Positions 49,773-59,692 of a stretch of DNA of 64,000 nt are shown here, piece after piece; the stretch's first letter is position 1, and each line of letters opens with the position of its first letter. Source of the DNA: Methylobacterium sp. (GTDB taxonomy: Bacteria; Pseudomonadota; Alphaproteobacteria; Rhizobiales; Beijerinckiaceae); assembly GCA_020253445.1 (NCBI GenBank), contig JADCBP010000006.1:62001-126000 (forward strand). The letters are read 5' to 3'. Both the position numbers and the translations under genes were made by a program. Under the pieces are notes generated by a model. That model worked only from the letters and a program-made list of their open reading frames with translations, was not told the DNA's origin and searched no databases.

Positions 49773-50396
49773 TTTCCGGGCGAGCCAGAAGATCCCCTGC
49801 TCGCCGACAAGGTTCCAGAACCACCACGGCATGGTCACGGCCACGTGGTTGCCAGAGGCATCGAGCGCGCCGGCCCGCACGATCTTCGCATTCACCTTGT
49901 CCGCGAGTTCCACGAAGTCGCGGATGGTGCAGAAATGGATGTTCGGCGTGTCATACCAGTTATCGGGCAGGTTCTCGTTTACCGGCATGCGCCCCTGGAA
50001 CATCAGGCTCGCGCGGATGCGCCAATGCCCGAAATTCGGGAAAGAGACGATGGCGTTCCGCCCGATGCGCAGCATCTGCTCCACCACCACCTTCGGGCGG
50101 CGTGTGGCCTGAAGCGTCTGCGAGAGGATGACATAATCGAAGCAATCATCGGGGTAATCGAAGAGATCGGTATCGGCGTCGCCCTGGATGACCGCGAGGC
50201 CCTTGGCGACACAGGCCGCCACGCCATCCCGCGAGAGTTCGATGCCGCGCGCGTCGACCCCCTTGGCCGCGGCGAGATAGGCGAGAAGATCGCCATCCCC
50301 GCAGCCCACATCGAGCACGCGCGCGCCTGCGCTCACCATGTCGGCGAGCAGGCGATGGTCGGATCGAATGGCCGGCAGCTGCCTCGCTTCGCCCAT
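49761..50396 (-). CDS. metW: MetW, methionine biosynthesis partner of MetX
   Basis: Methyltransferase-fold protein of 211 residues that is needed with MetX for homoserine O-acetylation in many bacteria. Motif I reads ARVLDVGCGDGDLLAYLA; further blocks are FDYVILSQTLQATRRPKVVV, NAIVSFPNFGHWRIRASL and NLPDNWYDTPNIHFCTIRDF, all MetW hallmarks. ATG 50396 has GGAGGGG five bases upstream and lies two bases beyond the metX stop, so the two genes overlap closely. Confidence 0.95.
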   Translation of the reverse strand: MGEARQLPAIRSDHRLLADMVSAGARVLDVGCGDGDLLAYLAAAKGVDARGIELSRDGVAACVAKGLAVIQGDADTDLFDYPDDCFDYVILSQTLQATRRPKVVVEQMLRIGRNAIVSFPNFGHWRIRASLMFQGRMPVNENLPDNWYDTPNIHFCTIRDFVELADKVNAKIVRAGALDASGNHVAVTMPWWFWNLVGEQGIFWLARKSAG

Positions 50397-50397
50397 C

Positions 50398-51552
50398 TCA
50401 GCCCCTCCCTCCGATGCTCGATGCGGCCGCGTCGAGAAATCCCCGCGTCGTTCGGTAGAGCACCGGCTCATCGAGCAGGAAGGCGTCATGACCCTTGTCG
50501 CTCTCGATCTCGACGAATGACACCGACGCTCCATTCGCGTTCAGCGCATGCACGATCTGCCGGCTCTCGGCGGTGGTGAACAGCCAGTCCGACGTGAAGG
50601 AGACAAGGCAGAAGCGCGTCTTCGAGCCCTTGAAGGCCGCCGCCAGCGAGCCGCCATTATCCGCCGCGAGATCGAAGTAATCCATGGCGCGGGTGAGATA
50701 GAGGTAGGAATTGGCGTCAAAGCGCTCGACAAAGCTGATGCCCTGGTAGCGAAGGTAGGATTCCACCTGGAAATCCGCATCGAAGGAGAAGGTCGGCGCC
50801 GAGCGATCCTGGAACTTGCGGCCGAATTTCCGCTGCAATGCGCTTTCCGAAAGGTAGGTGATGTGCGCGCCCATTCGGGCGACCGAAAGGCCTTTCACCG
50901 GCCGCAGGCCCGCCTCGAAATAGCGGCCGCTGCGCCAGTCCGGGTCAGCCATCACGGCCTGTCGCCCTACCTCGTGAAAGGCGATGTTCTGCGCCGAATG
51001 CTTCGCCGCGCAGGCAATCGGCATGGCCGCGAAAACGCGATCCGGGAAAAGCGAGGCCCAGGCCAGAACCTGCATGCCGCCCATCGAACCACCGATGACC
51101 GCGAGCAACCGGGAAATCCCGAGATGATCGATCAGCCTCGCCTGCGCCCGCACCATGTCGGAAATCGTGATGACCGGGAATTCCGTGCCATAGGCATGCC
51201 CCTTGGCGGGGTTGGTGTTCGCCGGGCCGGATGTGCCCATGCAACCGCCAAGCACATTGGAGCAGATGACGAAATAGCGGTTGGTATCCACCGGCTTGCC
51301 CGGCCCGATCAGGTTGCTCCACCAGCCGGCCTTGCGCGTCACCGGGTGTTCGTTCGCCACATGCTGGTCACCTGTCAGCGCGTGGCAGATGAGCACGGCA
51401 TTGCTCTTTTCGGCGTTGAGTGCGCCATAGGTCTGGTAGGCGATCTGAAGCGGGGCGAGATCGAGCCCGCTCTCGAGGGCGAGAGGCTGGTCTGCCGGGA
51501 TGCGCAGGACTTGCGAATGCGGTTCATCGGCCTCGGATGACGGCTTCGTCAT
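50398..51552 (-). CDS. metX: Homoserine O-acetyltransferase (or succinyltransferase) MetX
   Basis: Alpha/beta-hydrolase-fold acyltransferase for the first committed step of methionine synthesis. The 384-residue protein has the oxyanion-hole motif [13 protein letters not shown], the nucleophilic Ser in [20 protein letters not shown] and His in [14 protein letters not shown]. The acetyl versus succinyl choice cannot be decided by eye. ATG 51552 is preferred over GTG 51558. It heads the metX-metW pair and faces the chorismate mutase operon across a 219-base divergent region. Confidence 0.94.
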   Translation of the reverse strand: MTKPSSEADEPHSQVLRIPADQPLALESGLDLAPLQIAYQTYGALNAEKSNAVLICHALTGDQHVANEHPVTRKAGWWSNLIGPGKPVDTNRYFVICSNVLGGCMGTSGPANTNPAKGHAYGTEFPVITISDMVRAQARLIDHLGISRLLAVIGGSMGGMQVLAWASLFPDRVFAAMPIACAAKHSAQNIAFHEVGRQAVMADPDWRSGRYFEAGLRPVKGLSVARMGAHITYLSESALQRKFGRKFQDRSAPTFSFDADFQVESYLRYQGISFVERFDANSYLYLTRAMDYFDLAADNGGSLAAAFKGSKTRFCLVSFTSDWLFTTAESRQIVHALNANGASVSFVEIESDKGHDAFLLDEPVLYRTTRGFLDAAASSIGGRG

Positions 51553-51771
51553 GGTCACGCTTCGCCGCTGGCCGAGCCGGCGGCGCCCTTCTCAAGGTGT
51601 CCTCTTTTGCGGACGAGTTCTTTTCGTTGTCTAGACTCGTTCGACAAAACGAACAAGTGAGTTCTTCTCTGGCATCAGTCCGCAAGAGAAAACCTTGTCT
51701 GGGGCGCAAACTGCCTCGTATCAAGTGGCATGGCCGCACAAGCGTGTGGCGCCCGCCGAGGAACAATCCCG

Positions 51772-52608
51772 ATGTCCAGTCCGCTGCTTGCCCTGCGCCA
51801 CGAAATCGACCGCATCGACGACGCGATGCACGCGCTGCTCGTGGAGCGCGGCGACGTGGTCGCCCGCGTCATCGAGGCGAAGCGCGCGGCGGGCGATGTC
51901 GGCTCCGCCTTCCGGCCCGATCGCGAGGCGGAACTCATGCGCCGCATCGTGCACAAGCCGGCGGGACGATGGCCGGTGGATGCGCCGGAGAATATTTGGC
52001 GCGTGATCCTCGCGACCTCCACCTACACCCAGGTGCCCTATCGGGTTCACGCGGATGTCTCGGGCGGCGAAACGCCGATCCGCGAGAGCATGCGTTTCCA
52101 TTTCGGCTTCACGGTGCCCTTCACGCCTGCCAGCGACGCGAAGGCGGTGATCCGCGCCGTGGATGAGGCGAAAGGCGATCTCGGCATGTTCCTCATCGCG
52201 CAGGCACCCGGTTCCGGGGCCTGGTGGGAGGGCCTCGCCGCGCCCGGCGCGCCGAAGATCATCGCGCGCCTGCCATTTGCGGAACGGCCCGACCATCCGA
52301 CCGGGCTGCCGGTCTATGTCATCGCGAAACCGCAGAACGAGGGGCTCGCCCGTGAGACGATCATCGCCTCGCTGCAGCTCGAACGCTGGCGCCCGGAGGC
52401 GCGCGCCGCCTTGGCCGAAATCGGCGCGCAGCTCGTCGCCTCGGCCGGAAATGCACAGGGCGCCCAAATTTTAGTTGCTTACGAAACCAATTTGACGCCG
52501 GACCGGTTGACTGCGGCTCTCAATGCGGCGAAATGCGAGCCATCGCGCTATGCGGAGCTCGGGTGCCATGCCCGGCGCCTCGCACTCGCGCCCGAAAACG
52601 AAGCCTAG
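51772..52608 (+). CDS. Chorismate mutase fused to an uncharacterised C-terminal domain
   Basis: The 278-residue protein begins with an AroQ chorismate mutase domain (about residues 1-85): [20 protein letters not shown] with [14 protein letters not shown], the helix that bears catalytic Arg/Lys. The remaining 190 residues ([20 protein letters not shown] onward, with [20 protein letters not shown]) have no motif I recognise and are not the prephenate dehydratase domain seen in P-proteins. GAGGAAC precedes ATG 51772. It leads the hisC-tyrA operon; together they make tyrosine/phenylalanine precursors. Confidence 0.88.
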   Translation: MSSPLLALRHEIDRIDDAMHALLVERGDVVARVIEAKRAAGDVGSAFRPDREAELMRRIVHKPAGRWPVDAPENIWRVILATSTYTQVPYRVHADVSGGETPIRESMRFHFGFTVPFTPASDAKAVIRAVDEAKGDLGMFLIAQAPGSGAWWEGLAAPGAPKIIARLPFAERPDHPTGLPVYVIAKPQNEGLARETIIASLQLERWRPEARAALAEIGAQLVASAGNAQGAQILVAYETNLTPDRLTAALNAAKCEPSRYAELGCHARRLALAPENEA

Positions 52609-52651
52609 CGCCGGCGCCTCGCCCGGCCGCCCATTCCAGAAGGCCGCCCTC

Positions 52652-53764
52652 ATGTCTTCCTCTGCTACCAGACCGGTTCCGCGCCCCGGAACGCTCCAGA
52701 TCGATGCCTATGTGCCGGGCAAATCCAAGGCGCCGCCGGGTGTGAAGCTCTACAAGCTTTCCTCGAACGAGACTCCGCTCGGCCCCTCGCCCAAGGCGAT
52801 CGCCGCCTTCAAGGCGAGCGCCGATGGCCTCGAACTCTATCCGGATGGCTCTTCCACTGCCCTGCGCGAGGCGATTGCCGGTCGCTACGGCCTCGATCCG
52901 AAGCGGATCGTCTGCGGCGCGGGCTCGGATGAACTGCTCTCGCTTCTTTGCCAGGCTTATCTCGGGCCGGGCGATGAAGGCGTTTTTTCCCAGCATGGGT
53001 TCCTCGTCTACAAGATCGGCATTCTCGCGGCCGGCGCGACGCCGGTCGTCGCGAAGGAGAAGAACCTCTCCACCGATGCCGATGCCGTGCTCGCGGCCAT
53101 CACGCCGCGCACGAAGATCGTGTTCATTGCGAACCCGAACAATCCAACCGGCACCTACCTCCCCTTCGACGAGATGAAGCGCCTGCATGCGGGCCTGCGC
53201 CCCGATATCCTGCTCGTGCTTGATGCGGCCTATGCGGAATATGTCCGCCATAACGATTACGCCTCGGGCCTCGAACTCGTGGCTTCCGCCGAGAATGTCG
53301 TGATGACGCGCACCTTTTCGAAGATCCACGGTCTCGCGAGCCTGCGCATCGGCTGGCTCTATGGGCCGGAGGGCGTGGTGGATGTGCTGAACCGCATCCG
53401 CGGCCCCTTCAACATGAACGGCCCGGCCATCGCGGCAGGCGTCGCCGCGATCACCGATCGCGATCACGAGGAAAAGGCGCTGCAGCACAATGAGAAATGG
53501 CTTCAAGTGATGTCGGAGGGCCTCGCCGCCCTTGGCCTGGAGGTCACGCCATCCGTGGGCAATTTCGTGCTGCTGCATTTCCCGGATCAGGATGGCAGGC
53601 GCGCGCCGGATGCCGATGCCTACCTCACCTCGAAGGGCATCATCCTGCGCCGCATGGAGGCCTATGGCCTGCCGAACGCCCTGCGTCTCACCATCGGCAG
53701 CGCGGAAGCGAACGAGGCGGTGCTGGCCCAGCTCAAGGCCTTCCTCGCCGGGGGCAAGGCATGA
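52652..53764 (+). CDS. hisC: Histidinol-phosphate aminotransferase family, likely aromatic aminotransferase
   Basis: PLP-dependent class I/II aminotransferase of 370 residues. Motifs: [54 protein letters not shown], Asp in [11 protein letters not shown], and the PLP Lys in [18 protein letters not shown]. This is the HisC2-type protein. In this operon position it probably transaminates prephenate or phenylpyruvate-type substrates as well as, or instead of, histidinol phosphate. It overlaps tyrA by four bases. Confidence 0.93.
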   Translation: MSSSATRPVPRPGTLQIDAYVPGKSKAPPGVKLYKLSSNETPLGPSPKAIAAFKASADGLELYPDGSSTALREAIAGRYGLDPKRIVCGAGSDELLSLLCQAYLGPGDEGVFSQHGFLVYKIGILAAGATPVVAKEKNLSTDADAVLAAITPRTKIVFIANPNNPTGTYLPFDEMKRLHAGLRPDILLVLDAAYAEYVRHNDYASGLELVASAENVVMTRTFSKIHGLASLRIGWLYGPEGVVDVLNRIRGPFNMNGPAIAAGVAAITDRDHEEKALQHNEKWLQVMSEGLAALGLEVTPSVGNFVLLHFPDQDGRRAPDADAYLTSKGIILRRMEAYGLPNALRLTIGSAEANEAVLAQLKAFLAGGKA

Positions 53765-54714
53765 TGGCGGGCTTCACGCCGTTCCGACGGCTTGCGATCA
53801 TCGGAATCGGCCTCATCGGCTCCTCCATCGCGCGGGCCTGCCGCCAGCATGGCCTCGCGGAGGAGATCGTCGCGATCGACCGGGATGCCGGGGTGCGGGA
53901 CAGGGTGGTCGCGCTTGGCCTCGCTGATGTAGTGACGGGTGATGCGGCAGAGGGCGTGGCCGGTGCCGATCACGTCATCCTCTGCGTGCCGGTGATGGCG
54001 AATGCCGCACTTGCCGCGATCATCAGCCCGTATCTCGCGCCGGGCACAATCGTGTCGGATGTCGGCTCGGTGAAAGGCGCGGTGGTGAAGGATGTCGCCC
54101 CGCACCTGCCGGAAGGCGTTTTCTTCGTGCCGGCGCATCCGGTCGCGGGCACGGAACATTCCGGGCCCGATGCCGGCTTCGCCGCTTTGTTCGTCAATCG
54201 CTGGTCGATCCTCACCCCGCCCGAGGGAACGCCGGAGGAGGCCACCCGGCGCATCCGCGCCTTCTGGGAGGCGATGGGAGCCAATGTCGAGATCATGACG
54301 CCGGAGCATCATGATCTCGTTCTGGCGATCACCAGCCATGTGCCGCATCTCATCGCCTACAACATCGTGGGCACCGCGGCCGACATGGAGAGGGTGACGC
54401 AGAGCGAGGTCATCAAGTTCTCGGCGGGCGGTTTTCGCGATTTCACGCGCATCGCCGCTTCCGATCCCACGATGTGGCGCGACGTGTTCCTCACCAACAA
54501 GGATGCGGTGCTGGAAATGCTCGGCCGGTTCAACGAGGATCTTCTCGCGCTCCAGCGCATGATCCGCTGGGGTGACGGCGACGAACTGCACAAGCTCTTC
54601 ACCCGCACCCGCGCCATCCGTCGCGGCATCATCGCGCAGGGACAGGAAACGGCGGCGCCCGATTTCGGCCGCACGCCCGCGCCCCTTCCGCCGGTGAAGG
54701 CCGATCCCGCCTGA
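53761..54714 (+). CDS. tyrA: Prephenate/arogenate dehydrogenase
   Basis: NAD(P)-dependent enzyme of tyrosine synthesis, 317 residues. Rossmann motif [20 protein letters not shown] at the N-terminus; [12 protein letters not shown] and [18 protein letters not shown] contain the substrate-site His; [17 protein letters not shown] and [20 protein letters not shown] are typical TyrA segments. Cyclohexadienyl specificity (prephenate versus arogenate) is not clear. ATG 53761 overlaps the hisC stop. It ends the operon. Confidence 0.95.
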   Translation: MMAGFTPFRRLAIIGIGLIGSSIARACRQHGLAEEIVAIDRDAGVRDRVVALGLADVVTGDAAEGVAGADHVILCVPVMANAALAAIISPYLAPGTIVSDVGSVKGAVVKDVAPHLPEGVFFVPAHPVAGTEHSGPDAGFAALFVNRWSILTPPEGTPEEATRRIRAFWEAMGANVEIMTPEHHDLVLAITSHVPHLIAYNIVGTAADMERVTQSEVIKFSAGGFRDFTRIAASDPTMWRDVFLTNKDAVLEMLGRFNEDLLALQRMIRWGDGDELHKLFTRTRAIRRGIIAQGQETAAPDFGRTPAPLPPVKADPA

Positions 54715-54720
54715 TCGGCC

Positions 54721-55740
54721 TCAATAGAGCGGAGTGAGTTGCGCCAGAGGGAACGGCCCGAATCGCATGCGGCCGTTCTCGAAGACGAGCGCGATCGGCA
54801 TGCCCTGCGTGCCGCCGAGCCGGCCCAGAAGCCCGCCCATCTCAAGACCCATGCGTCGCGTGACGCCGTTGAGCATCTGATCGACACCGCGCGCCCGACC
54901 CTGCAGATTGCCTTCAAGCCGTCTTTCGGCATCGAGCCCCAGAACGCCGGAGACATCCACCATTGCCTGCCCCTTCGTCGCCTTGGCGAGAATGACCCGG
55001 GCCTGCCCGCGCGCGAGGCGCCAGTCATCGAGGCTTTCCTCGATGCGACGGGTCGGATCAAGCAGCAGGCCCGGCGCGGTCGACTGCAATTCGAGCGTCA
55101 TCGGCTCCGGGCTCCCCACGAATCGATCCACGAAGGGATGGCTGATCTCGCCGATGCGCAGCAGGAGATCGCTGCCGGGCTTCTCACCCGGCGAGCGCCG
55201 CAGATGCAGCGAGAAATCCTTCGCGTTCACCCGTTGATCCGGTGTTTCGCCGAGCCCCAGCTGCACCAGCGGCTGGATGACCTCGACCGACAATTCCGAA
55301 AAGCCGGCCGCGCCGCCGCGGAAGCTGGCACGGGCGCTCTTCCAGTTCAGCGTCACCTCGCGATCGGCATCGATGCGCATGGTGAAAGGCGCATCAAGCA
55401 GCGCGATGTAATGCCCGGGCGAGGTGATGCGGCCGTGAAGGGTGAGCCCGCCGAGGGTTGCCGCCCGCGTGAGGCCGTTCGGCCCCTTCTCGATCACCTG
55501 CGGCTTCGCACAATCGAGTTGCAGCCGGAAGGGGAAGCCGGTGATCGAGCGTTCCGGGCAGATCCAGTCGCGCCCGCGCATCGCCTCGCGCGCGACGAAG
55601 CCATCCATCACTTCGCCCACGCGCCGCGCGCCAAAGGCCCAGATGCCGGACCAGAGGGCCGCAAAAAGCGCGAGAATCGCAAAAGGCAGGTAGAGCCCGA
55701 GACGGGAAAAGCGCGAGGAAGACGCAGAAGGCATGCTCAT
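54721..55740 (-). CDS. DUF2125 domain protein, membrane-anchored periplasmic
   Basis: The 339-residue protein has one N-terminal helix (LYLPFAILALFAALWSGIWA). A beta-rich periplasmic body follows, with GRDWICPERSITGFPFRLQL and a second Cys in LDCAKPQV (possible disulfide). These are the DUF2125 hallmark. The family is widespread in Rhizobiales and its function is unknown; the lipid-binding-like beta architecture is a guess. ATG 55740 has AGGGA eight bases upstream. It ends six bases past the tyrA stop on the opposite strand and is divergent from chaC. Confidence 0.88.
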   Translation of the reverse strand: MSMPSASSSRFSRLGLYLPFAILALFAALWSGIWAFGARRVGEVMDGFVAREAMRGRDWICPERSITGFPFRLQLDCAKPQVIEKGPNGLTRAATLGGLTLHGRITSPGHYIALLDAPFTMRIDADREVTLNWKSARASFRGGAAGFSELSVEVIQPLVQLGLGETPDQRVNAKDFSLHLRRSPGEKPGSDLLLRIGEISHPFVDRFVGSPEPMTLELQSTAPGLLLDPTRRIEESLDDWRLARGQARVILAKATKGQAMVDVSGVLGLDAERRLEGNLQGRARGVDQMLNGVTRRMGLEMGGLLGRLGGTQGMPIALVFENGRMRFGPFPLAQLTPLY

Positions 55741-55822
55741 GTGGGATTCCCTGGGTTGTTCCTTGCGCCGAAACACGAAATCCGCGAGAAGCGGTTCCAT
55801 CCCGCCTCCTGCCCGAAAAACC

Positions 55823-56416
55823 ATGTCGAAGCCCGAGCCCGTTGCGGATAGCGCCAGAAAACGCCGGTCGTCAATTGCCGCCCCCTTGCTGCACGACAGC
55901 GAATTCTGGGTGTTCGGCTATGCCTCCCTGATGTGGAAGCCGGGTTTCGAGTTCGAGGAGCGGCGGCGCGGAATCCTGCGCGGGTTCCATCGCTCGCTCT
56001 GCGTCTATTCCAACCGCCACCGGGGCACGGCCGAAAAACCCGGCCTGGTGATGGGGCTGGATCGGGGTGGATCCTGCCGGGGCATGGCCTTCCGCATCGC
56101 GCCGGAGAAGATCGAAGCGACCCACGCCTATCTCACCGAGCGGGAGCAGATCAACCGCGTCTATTTCGAGGTTTATCCCAAGGTGCGACTGGAGGATGGG
56201 CGTGTCATCCGCGCGCTTGCCTATGTGGTGGATCGCAGCCATGTCCAGTATGCCGGGCGCCTTGCCCATGTGGAAATCCTCAGGCTCATCGAGCAGGGGC
56301 ATGGCCAATCGGGTGCCTGCCGCGATTATGTGCTCAACACGCTCCGCAGCATGGCGGAGATCGGCATGACCGATCACGCGCTCGACTGGCTGGAGCGCGA
56401 ACTTTCGGCGCGGTAG
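55823..56416 (+). CDS. ChaC-like gamma-glutamylcyclotransferase
   Basis: Enzyme that cleaves the gamma-glutamyl group of glutathione to 5-oxoproline and Cys-Gly. The 197-residue protein has VFGYASLMWKPGFEFEERRR (substrate-binding YASLMW at residues 33-38), GFHRSLCVYSNRHRGT, GLVMGLDRGGSCRGMAFRI and the proposed acidic site YLTEREQINRVYFEV. These are all ChaC-type. Its last 43 bases overlap the end of the acyltransferase gene on the other strand. Confidence 0.92.
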   Translation: MSKPEPVADSARKRRSSIAAPLLHDSEFWVFGYASLMWKPGFEFEERRRGILRGFHRSLCVYSNRHRGTAEKPGLVMGLDRGGSCRGMAFRIAPEKIEATHAYLTEREQINRVYFEVYPKVRLEDGRVIRALAYVVDRSHVQYAGRLAHVEILRLIEQGHGQSGACRDYVLNTLRSMAEIGMTDHALDWLERELSAR

Positions 56417-57135
56417 CCCGCCTCCGCCGCAAGCCGGCCCGATATGTCCTCGATGCTTTCCTTCATGCGCGCGAAGAAGGTCTCTCCGGAGAGCCCGGCC
56501 GGAATGGGCGGCGGGAATTCCATGATGATCCGGCGCGGGTAATGCAGAAGCGTGTTGCGCGGCCAGGCAAGGCCCGAGACCAGCGCGACCGGCTGGCAGG
56601 GCACGTCGCCAAGGGATTCATAGATCCGGGCAACGCCATAGCGATAGGAGGGGGGCGCCCCAACCTTGCGGCGCGTGCCTTCGGGGAAAATGAGGATATG
56701 CCGCCCCTGCCGGGTCGCGCGGCGCACGCCCTCCGTCATGGAGTTGAGAGCCTTCTGCCGGTCGCCGCGATTGATGGGCACCTGGCCTGCCTTCAGAAGA
56801 TGCCAGCCGAAGAGCGGCAGCCAGATGAGTTCCCGCTTCAGGATGTAGGTCGGCTTGGGAAAGAACAGCACGATCGCCATGGTCTCCCAGGCGCTTTGGT
56901 GCTTCGCCGCCACCAGGGCCGGGCCACGGATCACGTTCTCCTCGCCGCGGATCTCCACGCGCGAGCCGACGATGATCTCGTGCAGGAACAACCCGCCCGC
57001 CGACCACCAGCGCGCGAAGGTCAGCATCGCCTGTTGCGGCAGCACCCAGCCGACAATGGCCATGATGAACCAGATTGTGCAATGCGCATGATAGGCGATC
57101 TGGAAGAGCGCCGAGCGGAGGATGATGAGAGCCAT
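56374..57135 (-). CDS. plsC: 1-acyl-sn-glycerol-3-phosphate acyltransferase (PlsC family)
   Basis: Membrane-bound acyltransferase in phospholipid synthesis, about 253 residues. An N-terminal hydrophobic domain is followed by block I KHQSAWETMAIVLFFPKPTY (the HX4D motif read as H-x4-E), VPINRGDR as block II, IFPEGTRRKVGAP as block III and PCQPVALVSGLAWPRN as block IV. H-x4-E in place of H-x4-D is seen in part of the family. ATG 57135 fits its length. It overlaps chaC tail-to-tail by 43 bases. Confidence 0.9.
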   Translation of the reverse strand: MALIILRSALFQIAYHAHCTIWFIMAIVGWVLPQQAMLTFARWWSAGGLFLHEIIVGSRVEIRGEENVIRGPALVAAKHQSAWETMAIVLFFPKPTYILKRELIWLPLFGWHLLKAGQVPINRGDRQKALNSMTEGVRRATRQGRHILIFPEGTRRKVGAPPSYRYGVARIYESLGDVPCQPVALVSGLAWPRNTLLHYPRRIIMEFPPPIPAGLSGETFFARMKESIEDISGRLAAEAGYRAESSRSSQSSA

Positions 57136-57209
57136 CGGGCGGAATGCGTCCTTCTTTGAATCCCTCTTGCCAAAGACCGGGGAGGCAAACAAGCCTCGAT
57201 GGCCCGACC

Positions 57210-57806
57210 CTAGCGGTCGATCACCGCCGCGCGCAGCCAGGTTAAGAGAAACTTCGTGTATTCGGAGGCGAGCAGCCGCACCAGCGCCGGCGCGCGCCAC
57301 CAATCCTCGATGCGCGAGCGTTCCGGAACCACAGGATAGGGCTCGATCGTCACGCCGGGCAGCACCTCGGCGAATTCCAGCCGCGCGCGCGGCATATGGT
57401 AACTCGCCGTGACCAGCAAAATGGCCCCGAACCCGTTCTTGCGCACCCATCGCGCGCTTTCCCGCGCGTTCTCGATGGTGTTCCGGGCGCGGAAATCGAG
57501 ATCGATACAGCATTCGAAGGCCGCTTCATGCCCCGGCCAGATCTTGCGCAGCTGCTCGCTCGTCACCTGGATGTTGACGCCGGAGATCAGGAGCCGTCGG
57601 CCATGCCCGGCCTCCAGCAGGCGGATTCCATCCTCGATGCGGTCCGCGCCACCCGTGAGCACGATGATGCCATCGGCACGGGACGTGCTGGCCGGCGGCG
57701 CGGATTCCAGCGTCTCGACAAACCAGACGAAGCCGGCAAGCCAGGCGAGCACGACGAGCAAGCCCGGCAGAAGGATCGAGCGGATGGCGCGGGCAAGGCC
57801 CTTCAT
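57210..57806 (-). CDS. YdcF-family (DUF218) membrane protein
   Basis: The 198-residue protein has an N-terminal membrane helix (ILLPGLLVVLAWLAGFVWFV) and the DUF218 core ADGIIVLTGGADRIEDGIRL, GRRLLISGVN, RNTIENARESARWVRKNGF and LLVTASYHMPRARLEF. ElyC/SanA/YdcF relatives act at the cell envelope; the specific role is unknown. It sits directly downstream of ftsX (13 bases), a common pairing in Rhizobiales, which suggests a cell-envelope or division-linked role. Confidence 0.9.
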   Translation of the reverse strand: MKGLARAIRSILLPGLLVVLAWLAGFVWFVETLESAPPASTSRADGIIVLTGGADRIEDGIRLLEAGHGRRLLISGVNIQVTSEQLRKIWPGHEAAFECCIDLDFRARNTIENARESARWVRKNGFGAILLVTASYHMPRARLEFAEVLPGVTIEPYPVVPERSRIEDWWRAPALVRLLASEYTKFLLTWLRAAVIDR

Positions 57807-57819
57807 GGCGCCTGCCTCC

Positions 57820-58881
57820 TCATTGCGCCTGCTCCATGCCGCGCAGCGTGCGATAGACCGTCACGCGCGACACGACACCCGTGACAAACGCGACCAGCAC
57901 GCCGATGACCAGCACGGAGAGAAAGCCCCGGAAAGGCAGGCTGAATCGGCCGAAAAGGGCCTCCACCTGTTCCAGCGCCGTGCCTTGCGCACCGCGCCCG
58001 AAAATCAGCCCCCCCACGAGGAAGAAGGCCGAGGCCGCCAGCGCGCCGGCCGCGCCGCCCTTGAGGCCGAGGCGCAGGAAATGGCCCTGGAACTGCCGCG
58101 CGATATAGGTATCCTCGGCCCCCACGAGATGCAGAACGTCGATGATTTGCGCCGTGCCGGCCATCGCGCCGCGCGTGGCAAAGGCCACGGCGAGCGCGGT
58201 CGCCAGCAGCACCAGCGTGAGGATCAGCAGTCCGATTCCCACGAGCGTATCCGCCATAGCCTTCAGGCGGCCGAGCCAGAGCTTGTGATCGTCAAGGATC
58301 GCATTGGGCACCCTTTCCGCCAGGGCCGCGCGCAGGCTTGCAAGATCGGGCGCGGGCCCATTCGCGAGCCGAAGCACGATGAGGCGCGGCACGGGGAGAT
58401 CGCCGAGATCAAGGCCTGTCCCGAGCCAGGGTTCGAGCAGCTTCTCGCCCTCGCGCCGGTCCATCACGCGGACCTCCTCGATGACGCGCTGGCGCCGCGC
58501 GAGATCGGCCGCGGCAGCCACATCCGCCTCGAGATTGCGCCCGGGCGCGGGGCGAACCTGGATGGTCATCTCGCGGGCGATGGCGCGAGACCAGTCCCGC
58601 GAGGCATCCGCCACGAGATGCACGGCACCGGCCGTCAGCCCTGCGAGAAACGTCATGATCGCGATGACCAGCATCAGGGCTGCGCCGGAGCGCGATTTCG
58701 CCGGCAGAACCGGTGCCAGCACGCGATCCCGCGGAATGAGCAGCGGCTTGAGCAGGAAGTCCTGCATTGCCTGCGCCGCAGGCTGCATCCTGGCGAAGCG
58801 CAATCCGGCCCGGGCGCGGAACGCCACGAACCATGCACCGAACCGCGCCTGAGCACCGATGGGCGGTTCATTCATAGACAT
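57820..58881 (-). CDS. ftsX: FtsX, cell-division ABC transporter permease
   Basis: Integral membrane partner of FtsE that transmits ATP-driven signals to peptidoglycan hydrolases at the septum. The 353-residue protein has the cytoplasmic N-terminus, a first helix GAALMLVIAIMTFLAGLTAG, a periplasmic loop (about residues 105-225) and three C-terminal helices, including VGIGLLILTLVLLATALAVA. ATG 58881 has AAGGG eight bases upstream (MSMNEP); ATG 58875 is next. Its first 14 bases overlap ftsE. Confidence 0.93.
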   Translation of the reverse strand: MSMNEPPIGAQARFGAWFVAFRARAGLRFARMQPAAQAMQDFLLKPLLIPRDRVLAPVLPAKSRSGAALMLVIAIMTFLAGLTAGAVHLVADASRDWSRAIAREMTIQVRPAPGRNLEADVAAAADLARRQRVIEEVRVMDRREGEKLLEPWLGTGLDLGDLPVPRLIVLRLANGPAPDLASLRAALAERVPNAILDDHKLWLGRLKAMADTLVGIGLLILTLVLLATALAVAFATRGAMAGTAQIIDVLHLVGAEDTYIARQFQGHFLRLGLKGGAAGALAASAFFLVGGLIFGRGAQGTALEQVEALFGRFSLPFRGFLSVLVIGVLVAFVTGVVSRVTVYRTLRGMEQAQ

Positions 58882-59593
58882 GGATATGCCCTTCGGCGAG
58901 CACGAGACGGCGCGCATCGACCATGTCCATCAAGGCAAGGTCGTGCGTCGCGATCACCACGGCCGTTCCGGACTTGTTGAGTTCGATGAAGAGCCGCAGC
59001 AGGCGGCGCGCGAGACCGGGATCGACATTGCCGGTGGGCTCGTCGGCGAGCAGCAGGGCGGGCTGGCCGATCAGCGCCCGCGCGATCGCCGCGCGCTGCT
59101 TCTCGCCGCCCGAAAGGATGACCGGCGGCACATGCATGCGATCGCCAAGGCCCACCCAGCGCAGCAGTTCGATCACCTCGGCGCGATAGCTTGACTCCTC
59201 GCGGCCCTGCACGAGCAGGGGCAGCGCGACATTCTCGTAGGTGGTAAGATGGTCGAGCAGGCGGAAATCCTGGAAGACGACGCCGATCTTGCGCCGGAGG
59301 CGCGCGAGTTCGGCCTGGCTGTGCTGGCTCACATTCTCGCCGAACAGGGTCACGCGGCCGCGCGTCGGCTTCAGCGTCTGCATCACCAGCTTCATCAGGG
59401 TTGTCTTGCCGGCACCCGAAGGGCCGGTCAGGAACTGGAAACTCTGGGGCGGGATCGAAAAGTCGATATCGCGGAGAATTTCCGGCCCGATGCCATAGCG
59501 CAAGCCGACATTCTCGAAACGCACGAGGTCGGGCTCGGCCGGTTCCGGCCAGAGCGGAAGGGTGCTCTCGTCTCTTTCCGGGAAATTCGCCAC
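58868..59593 (-). CDS. ftsE: FtsE, cell-division ABC transporter ATPase
   Basis: ATPase subunit of the FtsEX complex at the divisome. The 241-residue protein has Walker A LTGPSGAGKTTLMKLVMQ, VVFQDFRLLDHLTTYENVAL (diagnostic of FtsE), signature LSGGEKQRAAIARALIGQPA, Walker [14 protein letters not shown] and the switch His in VVIATHDLALMD. It carries about 20 extra N-terminal residues and starts with GTG 59593 without a strong ribosome site, so a later start is possible. It is divergent from the MJ0042 gene. Confidence 0.94.
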   Translation of the reverse strand: MANFPERDESTLPLWPEPAEPDLVRFENVGLRYGIGPEILRDIDFSIPPQSFQFLTGPSGAGKTTLMKLVMQTLKPTRGRVTLFGENVSQHSQAELARLRRKIGVVFQDFRLLDHLTTYENVALPLLVQGREESSYRAEVIELLRWVGLGDRMHVPPVILSGGEKQRAAIARALIGQPALLLADEPTGNVDPGLARRLLRLFIELNKSGTAVVIATHDLALMDMVDARRLVLAEGHIHVYE

Positions 59594-59692
59594 TGGCTTT
59601 ACCGGCCTTTAACTGTCCATGGTGAGAGATAGCAGCCTGACGCGCCTGTCGTGAACCCCTTTGGAACGGGCCTGAGCGGAAGAACCCTCGCG

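Noticed and set aside
51601-51680. SOS (LexA) boxes, GTTC-N7-GTTC, in the metX divergent region
   Set aside because: GTTC/GAAC words occur, but not as the direct repeat with seven-base spacing.
51553-51771. SAM riboswitch upstream of metX
   Set aside because: The conserved cores of SAM-I and SAM-II type aptamers are not recognisable in the leader.
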